From: Cupriavidus basilensis
GTDB lineage: Bacteria; Pseudomonadota; Gammaproteobacteria; Burkholderiales; Burkholderiaceae
Reading direction: 5' to 3'
NCBI RefSeq assembly: GCF_008801925.2
Contig: NZ_CP062803.1
Location: 3,782,001-3,846,000 of the forward strand
Length of the DNA: 64,000 bases
Under the pieces are notes generated by a model. It had not been told where the DNA came from. It did no database searches and saw only the letters and a program-made list of their open reading frames with translations. The position numbers were made by a program, and so were the translations under genes. Positions within the stretch are counted from its first letter, which is position 1. Every line of letters begins with the position of its first letter. Shown in pieces: positions 1 to 10,049 of the stretch.

Positions 1-397
1 CGAAGACCAGGTTCTGCCACAAGCCGAACGGCAGCGCGATGCCTGACGCGAAGATGGCGAGATTCAGCCCGACGTAATACGGCGACTCCACGCCATCGGT
101 ATGCCAGATCATCCACGAGATCATGATCTGCGGCAGCAGCAGCCACGACAACGTCAGCCATGGCGCAAAGCGGCGCCCGGCCGTGCTGTACAACAGCATC
201 ACGATGCCGGCGATCAGCAGCGACACCAGCACGCGCGCCACGGCGAAGGGCGCCTGCAACTGCGGATACTGGCCGTAGTCCAGCCCCACGCCGAGCAGCA
301 CCAGCACGATGGCGGTATAGGCGCCGCCGCGGCTGAAGGCCAGGCGGAAATCCGCCAGCTCGGTCTGGTAACCCGCGTAAAGTTGATTGGTGCTCAT
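1..397 (-). CDS. Membrane sensor histidine kinase, N-terminal part (PhcS/LqsS-like); runs off the window
   Basis: My translation of the minus strand from the ATG at 397 stays open to the window edge (132 residues). It contains about three to four hydrophobic segments separated by short loops and the loop motif SPYYVGLNL, which occurs in membrane-sensing modules of histidine kinases and cyclases. It follows the PhcB-like methyltransferase gene by 22 bp in the same direction, so the two are probably co-transcribed. In Ralstonia the phcB gene is followed by phcS, the sensor kinase for hydroxy-fatty-acid methyl ester signals, so a PhcS-type role is inferred from position and topology. The kinase domain lies outside the window, so I leave the symbol blank. 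Confidence 0.6.
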   Translation of the reverse strand, partial: MSTNQLYAGYQTELADFRLAFSRGGAYTAIVLVLLGVGLDYGQYPQLQAPFAVARVLVSLLIAGIVMLLYSTAGRRFAPWLTLSWLLLPQIMISWMIWHTDGVESPYYVGLNLAIFASGIALPFGLWQNLVF

Positions 398-419
398 GGC
401 TGGGCCGGCTACTGGCGTT

Positions 420-1811
420 TCAGAGGATGATCGCTTCGGCGAACACATTTACCCCGGTCTGGTCGACATAGAGCTTGTGATCGCGGGATTGTTCGGGCAG
501 CAGCATACTCATCCTGGCCTCGTCGCGATAGATCAGGTACCACTCCAGCAGGTGTTCCATCCCGAATTTCTCCGGATTGTCCGAATGGACGTTGGTTACC
601 AGCAACTGGCCGCCCGGCCGCGTACGCGCGGCAAAATAGCTCAGCAGGCGGGAACACACCTTATCGGACAGGTAGTCGAACAACCCGGCGCAGTACACCG
701 CATCGAACTCGCGCAGCCCGGCGTCGTCCGGCGCGATCTTGCGCTTAAGCAGTTCATGTACCGATTGATGCACCATCTCCACCGACACCGTGTGCCCCGC
801 CGAAGCGGCCGAGCCCTCGATGGAGGACTTGGTGTAAGCCAGGGTCTCCTCGCTGAAGTCGACCAGTTGGAACGACAGTAGCTCGGGCTGAGGATACTCG
901 CGCACGAAGCGCTGGATCTCGAAGGCCGGGCCGCAGCCGACATTCAGGATGCGAAACGGCCTGCCGGCCGCGCGGGCGGCATCGGCCTGGCGCGACAGGA
1001 AATCGACCAGCAGGTCGATCCGGTTGCGGTGGGCGGTCGCCACGGCCGCCTTGAGGAAGGCCGTATTGACGATCTGGAAGTAGGTGGTCGGGCCCTGCTG
1101 CGGATCGTTCAGGATCTGGTTGACCATCTCATAGTCGCCCGCATAGCCCAGCGGCTTGGTGAAGGTGCGGTAGACAAAGGGGGCGCGCAGCAGCAGCGGA
1201 TGCAGGGCCGATTGCGCGTATGTGCGGTGCACCGGCGCGATCTCCGCGTCCACCTGCTCGGCCTCGCCTTCGAGCCGGTCAAGGTAAGTCTTGACCTTGA
1301 GCATGATTGGCGTGGCGAGCTCGTAGAACACGTCCTCGCGCAACCGTCCGTCGGTCTTGGGCAGGTTCTCGGTCAGGTCGACCTGCTCGACCCAGCGCGA
1401 GACTTCCGAGAGAAACGCGCGCATTTCGTTGACCACGATCTGGTAATCGCGCCGGATATTGAAGCGCGCATCCCAGTCGTTGATGAACAGTTCGGCCTCG
1501 CGCCCAACCGATTTAGGCTCATTGGGCAGGTCGCTCAGCTCGCGCCATTCATCGATCAGCGTCAGCGATACCACCGCGGTGAGGCCGGTGTTCACCAGGC
1601 TCATCACCACCGCCTTGCCCAGGTAGGCGTTCTTGCTGCCCATGCGCACACTCAGCTCGCTCAGCACCTCACTGACCTGGACGATCGAGTATGGATTGTA
1701 GATTTCCATCACCAGAGCTTTTCTCTGGAGATTGATAATTGTGCCCCGCACCTGCTCGCCCTGCGAGTTGCGGAAACTAACCACCGGATCGATTTGCGTT
1801 TGGGAGTACAC
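420..1811 (-). CDS. phcB: SAM-dependent methyltransferase, PhcB-like (quorum-signal synthase candidate)
   Basis: 463 residues from a GTG start. The C-terminal half carries a class I methyltransferase fold: motif I LNVGCGPAFEI at about residues 289-299, an acidic LVDFSEETL strand after it, and FDAVYCAGLFDYLSD further on. The first 90 residues form a separate beta-rich region (RGTIINLQRKALVMEIYNP) that looks PilZ-like. In Ralstonia, PhcB is a methyltransferase that makes the 3-hydroxy fatty acid methyl ester signal sensed by PhcS and controlling PhcA. A phcA homologue lies at 27 kb of this window and a membrane sensor gene follows directly. The substrate is inferred, and no strong ribosome binding site is visible before the GTG. 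Confidence 0.65.
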   Translation of the reverse strand: MYSQTQIDPVVSFRNSQGEQVRGTIINLQRKALVMEIYNPYSIVQVSEVLSELSVRMGSKNAYLGKAVVMSLVNTGLTAVVSLTLIDEWRELSDLPNEPKSVGREAELFINDWDARFNIRRDYQIVVNEMRAFLSEVSRWVEQVDLTENLPKTDGRLREDVFYELATPIMLKVKTYLDRLEGEAEQVDAEIAPVHRTYAQSALHPLLLRAPFVYRTFTKPLGYAGDYEMVNQILNDPQQGPTTYFQIVNTAFLKAAVATAHRNRIDLLVDFLSRQADAARAAGRPFRILNVGCGPAFEIQRFVREYPQPELLSFQLVDFSEETLAYTKSSIEGSAASAGHTVSVEMVHQSVHELLKRKIAPDDAGLREFDAVYCAGLFDYLSDKVCSRLLSYFAARTRPGGQLLVTNVHSDNPEKFGMEHLLEWYLIYRDEARMSMLLPEQSRDHKLYVDQTGVNVFAEAIIL

Positions 1812-2010
1812 GGTATTGCGCCAGAGAAATCCGAAAAACGCTGCCGGCCGCCCAGTTCAACAATGCATCATTGACTGGCCGGGTACAGCTCGTAGGGCGA
1901 TGGATCGCTACGCTAGGCCAGTGTCAGGGGGTACTGCTGGGATACATGTCGGTAATCGGTTGCGGGCATGGGCGTCCTGATGATGGCACGCGCGCGACTA
2001 CACCCTGGTA

Positions 2011-2073
2011 ACTGTGACTGAGACTGAAACTGAGTGAGACTGATTGAGACTGTACTGGGTAGGACTGTAACTG
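2011..2073. repeat. ACTG short-repeat cluster
   Basis: Nine copies of ACTG start at 2011, 2017, 2023, 2029, 2039, 2049, 2054, 2064 and 2070. Spacings are mostly 6 or 10 bp, and the word GAGACTG recurs. The cluster lies about 200-260 bp upstream of the phcB-like start. Its function is unknown; an array of regulator half-sites or a slippage-prone microrepeat are both possible. Confidence 0.6.
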
Positions 2074-2177
2074 AATCTTAGCGGATCATTGTACTGTGGG
2101 CGTCAAGTGCAGACAACACAACCTGCGCAAGCCCGCTCGCCGAGCCAGGAACGACTGGAAACCACCGAAAATAATGC

Positions 2178-2209
2178 AAAAGGCCGGGAATGCTCCCGGC
2201 CTTTTTTTT
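2178..2209. terminator. Intrinsic terminator after the YceI gene
   Basis: A 12-bp stem (AAAAGGCCGGGA / TCCCGGCCTTTT) with an ATGC loop and T-runs on both strands. It lies about 30 bp past the stop codon of the leftward YceI gene. Confidence 0.85.
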
Positions 2210-2240
2210 AGTCGACGCTTGGTTGGCACTTGGCCGGGCT

Positions 2241-2822
2241 TTAGTCCGCCTTTACGCCTTCGACCTGGATCGCCAGCTTGACCTCGGGCTTGAAGCCCAT
2301 CTTCACGCCGTAGTCGATACCGAAATCGGCACGGTTGAAGGTGCCCACCGCGTCAGCACCGCAGGCTTCGCGCTTGAGCATCGGATGCTGGATGCACTTG
2401 AACTCGCGGATCTCCAGCTTGACCGGCTTGGACACGCCGTGCAGAGTCAGCACGCCATCGACTTCGGTCGGCACATCGCCGTTGAACTTGGAGAACTTGC
2501 CCTTGTAGGTGGCTTCGGGGAAGGCTTCGACGTTGAACATGTCGGGGCCCTTCACGTGCTGGTTCAGCTTGCTGTTGCCGAAGTCGACCGAGGCGGGATC
2601 GATCTTGATATCCACCGAGCCGGTCTTCGCGGCACGGTCCAGCGTCACCACGCCGCTCGACTTTTCGAACTTGCCGCGCCAGGTCGACAGGCCGCCCAGG
2701 TGGTCGGCTTCGAAGCTCGGGTACGTGTGGGTGGGATCGAGGTTGTAGGTCACCGTGTTGGCGGATGCGACGCCGACGGCGGACAGGGCCGCGACAGCGG
2801 CGAGGATGGTGCGCAATTTCAT
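2241..2822 (-). CDS. YceI family periplasmic lipid-binding-like protein (copy 1)
   Basis: 193 residues from the ATG at 2822, which follows a GGGAG Shine-Dalgarno sequence; an upstream in-frame start would add 12 residues before the signal peptide and is less likely. Residues 1-21 are a typical Sec signal peptide ([16 protein letters not shown]). The remainder has the YceI pattern: [19 protein letters not shown] near the start, then the [19 protein letters not shown] and [10 protein letters not shown] blocks. YceI proteins are periplasmic beta-barrels that bind isoprenoid-like ligands; the physiological role is mostly unknown. It is the last gene of a leftward cytochrome b561-YceI-YceI set and ends at a strong terminator. 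Confidence 0.88.
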   Translation of the reverse strand: MKLRTILAAVAALSAVGVASANTVTYNLDPTHTYPSFEADHLGGLSTWRGKFEKSSGVVTLDRAAKTGSVDIKIDPASVDFGNSKLNQHVKGPDMFNVEAFPEATYKGKFSKFNGDVPTEVDGVLTLHGVSKPVKLEIREFKCIQHPMLKREACGADAVGTFNRADFGIDYGVKMGFKPEVKLAIQVEGVKAD

Positions 2823-2889
2823 AAGAGCTCCCGGCAAAAAGTTGGGGATGAACAGCAAAGGAATGGCTGGGAAGATGGGCGCCGCGCGC

Positions 2890-3462
2890 TTACTTCTTGG
2901 CCAAGGTCACGATACGGAATTTGATCTGGACATCGTCGGCCACGACGGAAGTGTCCTTCCATTCGCCGTCGCCGATGTTGTACACGGTACGCTTGATCGG
3001 CAGCACGCCTTCAAACACCTGGCCACCGGCATCCTGGCGATAGCTTGCCGGAATCACGACGTCCTGGGTCTTGCCTTTGATGGTGAGCTTGCCTGCCACC
3101 TCATACTTGCCGGCGGCGCCGGCCTTGATGCTGGTCGACTGGAACACCGCCTTGGGGTACTTGGCCGCGTCGAACCAGTCGCGTCCCTTGACCTCCTTGG
3201 TGGTCTCGGCGTCGCCGATCTCGAAGCTGGACACGTCGATCTCGACCTTGGCCGAGGATGTTGCCAGCTTGGCGGGATCGAACGCGACGGTGGCGTCGAA
3301 TTTCTTGAACTTGCCCTCCATCGGCACGCCGATCTGGCGGGCCGTCGCGGTGACCGAGCTCTTGGCCGCGTCGACCTGGGCCCAGGCGTAGTTGGCTGCG
3401 ATGCCGGCGGTGGCCAGCGTGGCTGCCATCAGGAGCGCGCTCGGGCGGGGAATGCGTTTCAT
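2890..3462 (-). CDS. YceI family periplasmic protein (copy 2)
   Basis: 190 residues; the ATG at 3462 follows an AGGAG box. An N-terminal signal peptide (about 1-28) precedes the YceI domain: [52 protein letters not shown] and [13 protein letters not shown]. The sequence differs clearly from the adjacent YceI copy, so the two are old duplicates or separately recruited family members. It lies between the cytochrome b561 gene and the other YceI gene and is probably co-transcribed with both. In E. coli yceJ (b561-like) and yceI are also neighbours. The ligand is unknown. Confidence 0.88.
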   Translation of the reverse strand: MKRIPRPSALLMAATLATAGIAANYAWAQVDAAKSSVTATARQIGVPMEGKFKKFDATVAFDPAKLATSSAKVEIDVSSFEIGDAETTKEVKGRDWFDAAKYPKAVFQSTSIKAGAAGKYEVAGKLTIKGKTQDVVIPASYRQDAGGQVFEGVLPIKRTVYNIGDGEWKDTSVVADDVQIKFRIVTLAKK

Positions 3463-3481
3463 TAAAAACTCCTGTCGCTAA

Positions 3482-3499
3482 GAGGGCCTTGCGGCCCTC
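3482..3499 (-). other. Hairpin between cytochrome b561 and YceI genes
   Basis: A perfect 7-bp stem GAGGGCC / GGCCCTC with a TTGC loop lies 20 bp before the YceI copy 2 start, with no T-run. It could be an mRNA processing or stability element within the operon. Confidence 0.4.
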
Positions 3500-3537
3500 G
3501 GTCATTTGTCGGTTTGCCGGTATGTCGGTACGTCGGC

Positions 3538-4128
3538 TTACTTGAGGAACGGCAGCATGCGCGCCAGCGTGCCATCGCGTTCGATGAACTGATGCTTGAT
3601 GGCAGCCGCCGCATGCACTACGACGATCACGGCCATCAGGTAGTTCAGCCAGATGTGGACCAGCTTGAGGATTTCCTTGAGCGCATCGCTCTTCTCGATC
3701 AGCGCGGGCAGCTGCCAGATGCCCAGGTAGACCACGGGAACCCCTGAAGCCGAGCTGTACAGGTAGCCCGTGATGGGCACCACCACGATCAGCGCGTAGA
3801 GCAGCAGGTGCGCCGCGTGCGCGGCCTTGGCCTGCCAGGCCGGAGTGCCCGCGGCCGGTGCCGGCGCGCGGTGGGTGGCGCGCCACAGCACGCGCAGCAC
3901 CGCGATGGCAAAGACGGTCACGCCGATCCACTTGTGCCAGGAAAACAGCTTGAGCTTGAGCATCGACAAGCCCGGGATGCTGGTCATGTACAGGCCCAGC
4001 CCGAAGGCGGCGAAGATCAGCAGCGCGATGATCCAGTGCAGGCCGATCGCCGTGGCTCCATAGGCGGACGTCGGCTGCGGCGCTGCGGCAGCGCCGGCGT
4101 GGGCGCCGGCTTTGGCTTGGGAATGCAT
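3538..4128 (-). CDS. cybB: Cytochrome b561 family membrane protein
   Basis: About 196 residues from the ATG at 4128; an in-frame GTG at 4161 would add 11 residues but has no clear ribosome binding site. Four hydrophobic helices are visible, with candidate haem-ligand histidines in GLHW (about residue 31), SWHKWIG, KLVHIWLN and VVVHAAAA. The family is a di-haem inner-membrane b-type cytochrome that passes electrons between quinol and periplasmic partners. It heads the leftward set with two YceI genes, echoing the E. coli yceJ-yceI pairing. The exact redox partner is unknown. Confidence 0.87.
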   Translation of the reverse strand: MHSQAKAGAHAGAAAAPQPTSAYGATAIGLHWIIALLIFAAFGLGLYMTSIPGLSMLKLKLFSWHKWIGVTVFAIAVLRVLWRATHRAPAPAAGTPAWQAKAAHAAHLLLYALIVVVPITGYLYSSASGVPVVYLGIWQLPALIEKSDALKEILKLVHIWLNYLMAVIVVVHAAAAIKHQFIERDGTLARMLPFLK

Positions 4129-4323
4129 GGATAAGGACCCCTGCCCTTGCGGGCGTTTCACAATCTTTTACTGAACGGCAATTGCTGCTGCTCCTTGAAT
4201 TCTCGCATTATTGTGCGGCAGGCAGGTTGCGGAACGGTCTGAAATTCATGGAATCATTCAAACCATTTGAAGTGACATTACGCCGCAGCCGGCAAGCCGT
4301 GCCCGCGCTGGCCGCCCAACAAC

Positions 4324-4354
4324 AAAAAAGCCATCCGCAGGGATGGCTTTTTTT
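4324..4354 (-). terminator. Intrinsic terminator after purB
   Basis: A 13-bp stem built around GCCATCC / GGATGGC with a GCAG loop and A/T runs on both sides. It sits about 30 bp past the purB stop codon on the leftward strand. Confidence 0.88.
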
Positions 4355-4383
4355 GCAACGCGCCGGCCGGCAGGCCGGAAGAA

Positions 4384-6211
<1,828 letters not shown>

Positions 6212-6826
6212 ATGAAGCTGTATGCATCGCAAACCAGCCCTTACGCGCGTAAGGTGCGCGTCGTGATGGCGGAAAAGAAGATCGATTACCAGATGGTCGA
6301 GGTTGACGTGTGGTCGCCGGACACCACCATCTCCCAGTTCAACCCGCTGGGCAAGGTACCGTGCCTGGTCATGGAAGACGGCGGCGCGATTTTCGACTCG
6401 CGCGTGATCGTCGAATACGTCGACACCCTGACGCCCGTCAGCCGCATGATCCCGCAAGGCGCCCGCGAACGCGTCGAGGTACGCTGCTGGGAAGCGCTGG
6501 CCGACGGCCTGCTCGATGCCGCCCTGCTGGCACGCCTGGAACACACGCAGCGCGAGCCCGCGCAGCGCAGCGAGCGCTGGGTCCAGCGCCAGCTCGGCAA
6601 GATCGACGCCGCGGTGGCCGCCATCGCCGACGGCCTGGCCGACCGGCCCTGGTGCTCGGGCAACCACTACTCGCTGGCCGACGTGGCCGTGGGCTGCGCG
6701 TTGTCGTACCTCGACTTCCGCTTCCCGGACATCGCCTGGCGTGAGCGCCACCCGCGCCTCGCCGTGTACCAGGACAAGCTTGCCAAGCGCCAGTCGTTCA
6801 TCGACACGGAACCGCCACGCGCCTGA
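6212..6826 (+). CDS. Glutathione S-transferase family protein (YibF-like)
   Basis: 204 residues, ATG preceded by GAGGGGAG. The N-terminal thioredoxin-like domain (about 1-80) starts MKLYASQTSPYARKVRVVM and contains FNPLGKVPCLV (cis-proline loop) and FDSRVIVEY (glutathione-binding serine region). The alpha-helical domain follows, with LADVAVGCALSYLDFR. The closest family I recognise is E. coli YibF, which shares the SPxxRK start and the ending FxxTEPPxA. The likely role is glutathione-dependent conjugation or reduction; substrate unknown. It stands alone, convergent with mnmA, with a shared terminator. Confidence 0.9.
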   Translation: MKLYASQTSPYARKVRVVMAEKKIDYQMVEVDVWSPDTTISQFNPLGKVPCLVMEDGGAIFDSRVIVEYVDTLTPVSRMIPQGARERVEVRCWEALADGLLDAALLARLEHTQREPAQRSERWVQRQLGKIDAAVAAIADGLADRPWCSGNHYSLADVAVGCALSYLDFRFPDIAWRERHPRLAVYQDKLAKRQSFIDTEPPRA

Positions 6827-6858
6827 GCCTTGCCTGCGCCTCCTGCCGCGCGAAGAGG

Positions 6859-6888
6859 AAAAAAAACCGGCCATCGAGCCGGTTTTTT
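6859..6888. terminator. Bidirectional terminator between the GST gene and mnmA
   Basis: Stem AAAAAACCGGC / GCCGGTTTTTT with loop CATCGA, giving a T-run in both directions. It lies between two convergent genes. Confidence 0.9.
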
Positions 6889-6911
6889 CATGCGATCGCG
6901 CTCGGCGCGCG

Positions 6912-8012
6912 TCACCGGATGATGCCGCCGCCCAGGCAGACATCGCCGTCGTACAGCACCGCCGACTGGCCGGGCGTGACCGCCCACTGCGCCTGCGCGA
7001 ACGTCAGTTGCAGGGCATCGTCGCCGGCCCCCGTCACCGTGCAGGGCGCATCGCTCTGCCGATACCGCGTCTTGGCCGACAGCGTGGTGCCCACTGCCGG
7101 ACCGGTGCCCGCCACCCACGACAGGTCGGCCGCGTCGAGCGTAGGCGTCAGCAGCCACGGATGCTCATGGCCCTGCACCACATACAGCGTGTTGCTGGCC
7201 ATATCCTTGCGCGCCACGTACCAGGCGTCGCCGTTGCCCGCGCGGCTGCCGCCCAGGCCGATGCCCTTGCGTTGCCCCAGCGTGTAGAACGCCAGACCGA
7301 TGTGCTGGCCGACTTCCTTGCCGTCCGGGGTCTTCATCGGCCCCGGCTTGGTCGGCAGGTAGCGGTTGAGAAAATCGCGGAACGGCCGCTCGCCGATAAA
7401 GCAGATGCCGGTGGAATCCTTCTTCTTGGCATTGGGCAGGCCGATCTCGGCAGCGATCTCGCGCACGCGCGTCTTGGGCATCTCGCCCAGCGGAAACAGC
7501 GTGCGCGACAGCTGCGCCTGGTTCAGCCGGTGCAGAAAGTAGCTCTGGTCCTTGGTGTGGTCAAAGGCCTTGAGCAGCTCGAAGCGGCCCGTGCCGGCCC
7601 CCACATCCGCCCCAGCTTCGCGCACGCGCGCGTAGTGGCCGGTGGCGATGGTGTCAGCGCCCAGCGACATGGCGTGGTCCAGGAAGGCCTTGAACTTGAT
7701 CTCGGCATTGCACAGCACGTCCGGGTTAGGCGTGCGGCCGGCCGAGTATTCGCGCAGGAAGTCCGCAAAGACGCGGTCCTTGTACTCGGCGGCGAAATTG
7801 ACCGCTTCCACGTCGACGCCGATGAGGTCGGCCACCGAGACCACGTCCAGCCAGTCCTGCCGGGTCGAGCAATACTCGCTGTCGTCGTCGTCTTCCCAGT
7901 TCTTCATGAACAGGCCGATCACCTCGTAGCCTTGCTGCTTGAGCAGCCAGGCTGTCACCGACGAATCCACGCCACCCGACATGCCCACCACCACGCGCTT
8001 GCCCTGGCTCAT
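6912..8012 (-). CDS. mnmA: tRNA-specific 2-thiouridylase
   Basis: 366 residues from the ATG at 8012. It thiolates U34 in the anticodon of Lys, Glu and Gln tRNAs, using ATP and sulfur relayed from IscS/Tus proteins. Visible motifs are the PP-loop [13 protein letters not shown] (7-19), the catalytic cysteine in [12 protein letters not shown] (C101), and the second cysteine in [11 protein letters not shown]. Its start overlaps the stop of the Nudix gene (ATGA), implying translational coupling. The nudJ-mnmA order is the same as in E. coli. Longer in-frame starts would run into the Nudix gene and are rejected. Confidence 0.96.
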   Translation of the reverse strand: MSQGKRVVVGMSGGVDSSVTAWLLKQQGYEVIGLFMKNWEDDDDSEYCSTRQDWLDVVSVADLIGVDVEAVNFAAEYKDRVFADFLREYSAGRTPNPDVLCNAEIKFKAFLDHAMSLGADTIATGHYARVREAGADVGAGTGRFELLKAFDHTKDQSYFLHRLNQAQLSRTLFPLGEMPKTRVREIAAEIGLPNAKKKDSTGICFIGERPFRDFLNRYLPTKPGPMKTPDGKEVGQHIGLAFYTLGQRKGIGLGGSRAGNGDAWYVARKDMASNTLYVVQGHEHPWLLTPTLDAADLSWVAGTGPAVGTTLSAKTRYRQSDAPCTVTGAGDDALQLTFAQAQWAVTPGQSAVLYDGDVCLGGGIIR

Positions 8013-8512
8013 GACAGCACTCCGCTGCCCACCACGGAAGGATGGGTGTAAAGCACGTCGAGCGCGAAGCGCTTGCCCGCCAGGTAGTCCTCGATGCAGG
8101 CCAGCAGCAGCGGCGTGCGATGGCGCTCGGGGCAGGCGCGGATTTCGTCGGCGCTCATCCACACGGTGCGCACGATGCCCACATCGAGCTGACGCCCGGC
8201 ATCGAGCGCGCCCAGCTCGCCGGTAAAGGCGAAGCGCACATAGGTGATGTCGCCACCCGGGCGCGCCGCCGTGCCGGCCGAGTGCGGGCGGGCCATATAG
8301 CAGCCCAGCAGCGCGCGCGGCTCGAACGTGTGCGCGGTTTCTTCCAGCGTTTCGCGGATGACGGCGTGAATCAGGCTCTCGCCCGGGTCGAGATGGCCGG
8401 CAGGCTGGTTCAACCGCAGGCCGTCGGGGGTTTCTTCTTCCACCAGCAGGAAGCGGCCGCCGCGCTCAATTACCGCGGCAACCGTGACGCTGGCCTTCCA
8501 GTCGTGTGACAT
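8009..8512 (-). CDS. nudJ: Nudix hydrolase, NudJ-like phosphatase
   Basis: 167 residues from the ATG at 8512 (a TTG three codons upstream is possible). The Nudix box [23 protein letters not shown] matches Gx5Ex7REUxEE, except that A-H replaces the usual Gly near its end. NudJ acts on nucleoside and thiamine pyrophosphates; in E. coli it also lies directly upstream of mnmA. The stop overlaps the mnmA start. No Shine-Dalgarno sequence is visible before the ATG, and a TAAAAT element 12 bp upstream raises the possibility of a very short or absent leader. Confidence 0.85.
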   Translation of the reverse strand: MSHDWKASVTVAAVIERGGRFLLVEEETPDGLRLNQPAGHLDPGESLIHAVIRETLEETAHTFEPRALLGCYMARPHSAGTAARPGGDITYVRFAFTGELGALDAGRQLDVGIVRTVWMSADEIRACPERHRTPLLLACIEDYLAGKRFALDVLYTHPSVVGSGVLS

Positions 8513-8608
8513 GATGCACAAATTTTAGGCAATCCGGCATTCTACCGGTTGCCGCCCTTTCACGCATCCTGCGCATCCGACGCATCCGGCGCCGCGCCCG
8601 CGCCAGCG

Positions 8609-9538
8609 CTAGGCCGGCAGCAAAGTGCGCTCCACGTCCTCCACCGCCGGCAGCGAAGCGATCACCTGGTCCAGCCGTTCGCGCAGCGCGCGGCTGGCCG
8701 GCGCCAGTGGCCGCCTGACCTCGGAACCTGCCAGCCCGCACAATGCCAGCGCGGTCTTGACCGGGGCCGGATTGGGCTCGGAAAACAGCAGAGAGATCAA
8801 TGGCGAAAGGCTCGCGAACAGCGCACGCGCTTCGGCAACACGGCCCTGCGCCACCCGTTGCAGCAGCCGCACGAACAGATCCGGGCGGATGTGCGCGCAA
8901 GCCGGCACCACGCCGTCGCCACCCGCTAGCAGGTGGTCCAGCATGGCAGCGTCCTCGCCGCAAAAAACTGCGAGCCGGTCGTTGCCGGCCAGGGCGCGAA
9001 GCCCGGTCGCGTCGCACTCCTTGACCGCGACGACGCGCGGATGCGCGGCCAGCCGCTGCACCAATGCCGGTGACATGTTGCAGCCAGTGCGCTTGGGCAC
9101 GTTGTAGAGCATCAGCGGGCGCCAGGTGGCATCCGCCACGCGTTCGACATGCCAGGCAATGCCCTCATCGCCGGGCCGCAGGTAGTACGGCGGCGGCACC
9201 AGGTAGCCCGCCAGGTCGAAGCGGTCGAGCTGGCGCACCTGCTCGCAAACCACGCGGGTATCCACGCCGCCAACGCCAGCCAGCACCGGCAGCGCACCGT
9301 CCACCGCCTCCAGCACCGCGGCGGTAAACATCAGCCGCTCATCCCGCGTGAGCAAGCCGCCCTCCCCGGTCGTGCCCAGGATGACCAGCCCATCCACGCC
9401 GCTGGCCACATAGTGCGCGGCCAGCCGCTGCGCGCAGGCCAGGTCCAGCTCGCCGCCCTGCATCGGTGTCACCAGCGGCAGCCACAACGTCGCGCGGCTG
9501 TCTTCGCGCAAGCCCGCCATCATCTCAGTGCGCGGCAT
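8609..9538 (-). CDS. Dihydrodipicolinate synthase family protein (DapA/NanA superfamily)
   Basis: 309 residues. The (beta/alpha)8 pyruvate-lyase signatures are complete: GTTGEG at 55-60, YNVPKRTG with the catalytic tyrosine (Y145), and AVKECD with the Schiff-base lysine (K173). It should therefore be an active aldolase that forms a Schiff base with pyruvate. Whether it makes 4-hydroxy-tetrahydrodipicolinate for lysine, or acts on another 2-oxo acid, cannot be told; a housekeeping dapA may lie elsewhere. Its start codon lies inside the end of an unknown gene (14-bp overlap), so the two are probably one transcriptional unit. Confidence 0.85.
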   Translation of the reverse strand: MPRTEMMAGLREDSRATLWLPLVTPMQGGELDLACAQRLAAHYVASGVDGLVILGTTGEGGLLTRDERLMFTAAVLEAVDGALPVLAGVGGVDTRVVCEQVRQLDRFDLAGYLVPPPYYLRPGDEGIAWHVERVADATWRPLMLYNVPKRTGCNMSPALVQRLAAHPRVVAVKECDATGLRALAGNDRLAVFCGEDAAMLDHLLAGGDGVVPACAHIRPDLFVRLLQRVAQGRVAEARALFASLSPLISLLFSEPNPAPVKTALALCGLAGSEVRRPLAPASRALRERLDQVIASLPAVEDVERTLLPA

Positions 9539-9980
9539 GGTCTTGTCCTAGCATCGTGGTGACGCCGAACTCGGCGGCCGGCAGGGCCATCATGATGGCA
9601 TGCATGGCAGCGTCGCGGCCGCCGCGCTCGACTTCCACATGCAGCGTGGTCTCGCCATGGCGGTGGTCCACCTCGACCACGTAGATGCGCGCCAGTTGGC
9701 CGATCGCGCGGTGCAGCGACTGGCGCAGTGCGAAGACCTGGCTCGACGCCACCGCCAGGCGCAGGCGGATCCAGCTGTGCGCGGTGTCCACGCCAAGCGC
9801 GGGCGCGACGGCCTGCGCGGCTTCGATGCCAGATGCGTCAAGGCGCGCGGTGCGGGATTCGGTGCGGGTAAGACGGCGGCGTGGCACGCAAGCAAAGGCC
9901 ACGGCAAGGCTCGACTGTCGCATTTGAGCGGGACCCGCGCTGGGCGGGTCGTCTGTTGAAGATGCAACCATGCTAAGCAT
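9525..9980 (-). CDS. Small conserved-looking protein of unknown function coupled to the DapA-like gene
   Basis: 151 residues; the ATG at 9980 follows a GAGG box. The last 100 codons have strong G/C bias in the third position, as expected for a real gene in this genome. The first 40 residues look disordered. The rest could form an ACT/ferredoxin-like alpha-beta fold: SWIRLRLAV, VFALRQSLHRAIGQLARIYVVEVD, TTLHVEVERGG, HAIMMALPAAEFG. It overlaps the downstream DapA-like gene by 14 bp. A regulatory partner or accessory subunit is conceivable, but I do not recognise the family. Confidence 0.6.
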   Translation of the reverse strand: MLSMVASSTDDPPSAGPAQMRQSSLAVAFACVPRRRLTRTESRTARLDASGIEAAQAVAPALGVDTAHSWIRLRLAVASSQVFALRQSLHRAIGQLARIYVVEVDHRHGETTLHVEVERGGRDAAMHAIMMALPAAEFGVTTMLGQDHAAH

Positions 9981-10049
9981 GGCCGCCTCAAGTTGATGCA
10001 GTAATCGCCGCCGCCGCCATCAAAATGTCATCAAGATGGCGCGGCATGC

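Larger units (their letters stand above)
1812..2240. other. Intergenic region upstream of the phcB-like gene
   Basis: No convincing gene. The stretch holds the leader and promoter region of the leftward methyltransferase gene, a cluster of ACTG repeats (2011-2073), and the terminator of the YceI gene that is also read leftward. Short open frames here lack the codon bias of neighbouring genes. Confidence 0.6.

Noticed and set aside
2221..2240. Sigma-54 promoter (TGGCAC…TTGC) near the YceI gene
   Set aside because: The second element and spacing do not match, and it lies at the 3' end of the YceI coding region.
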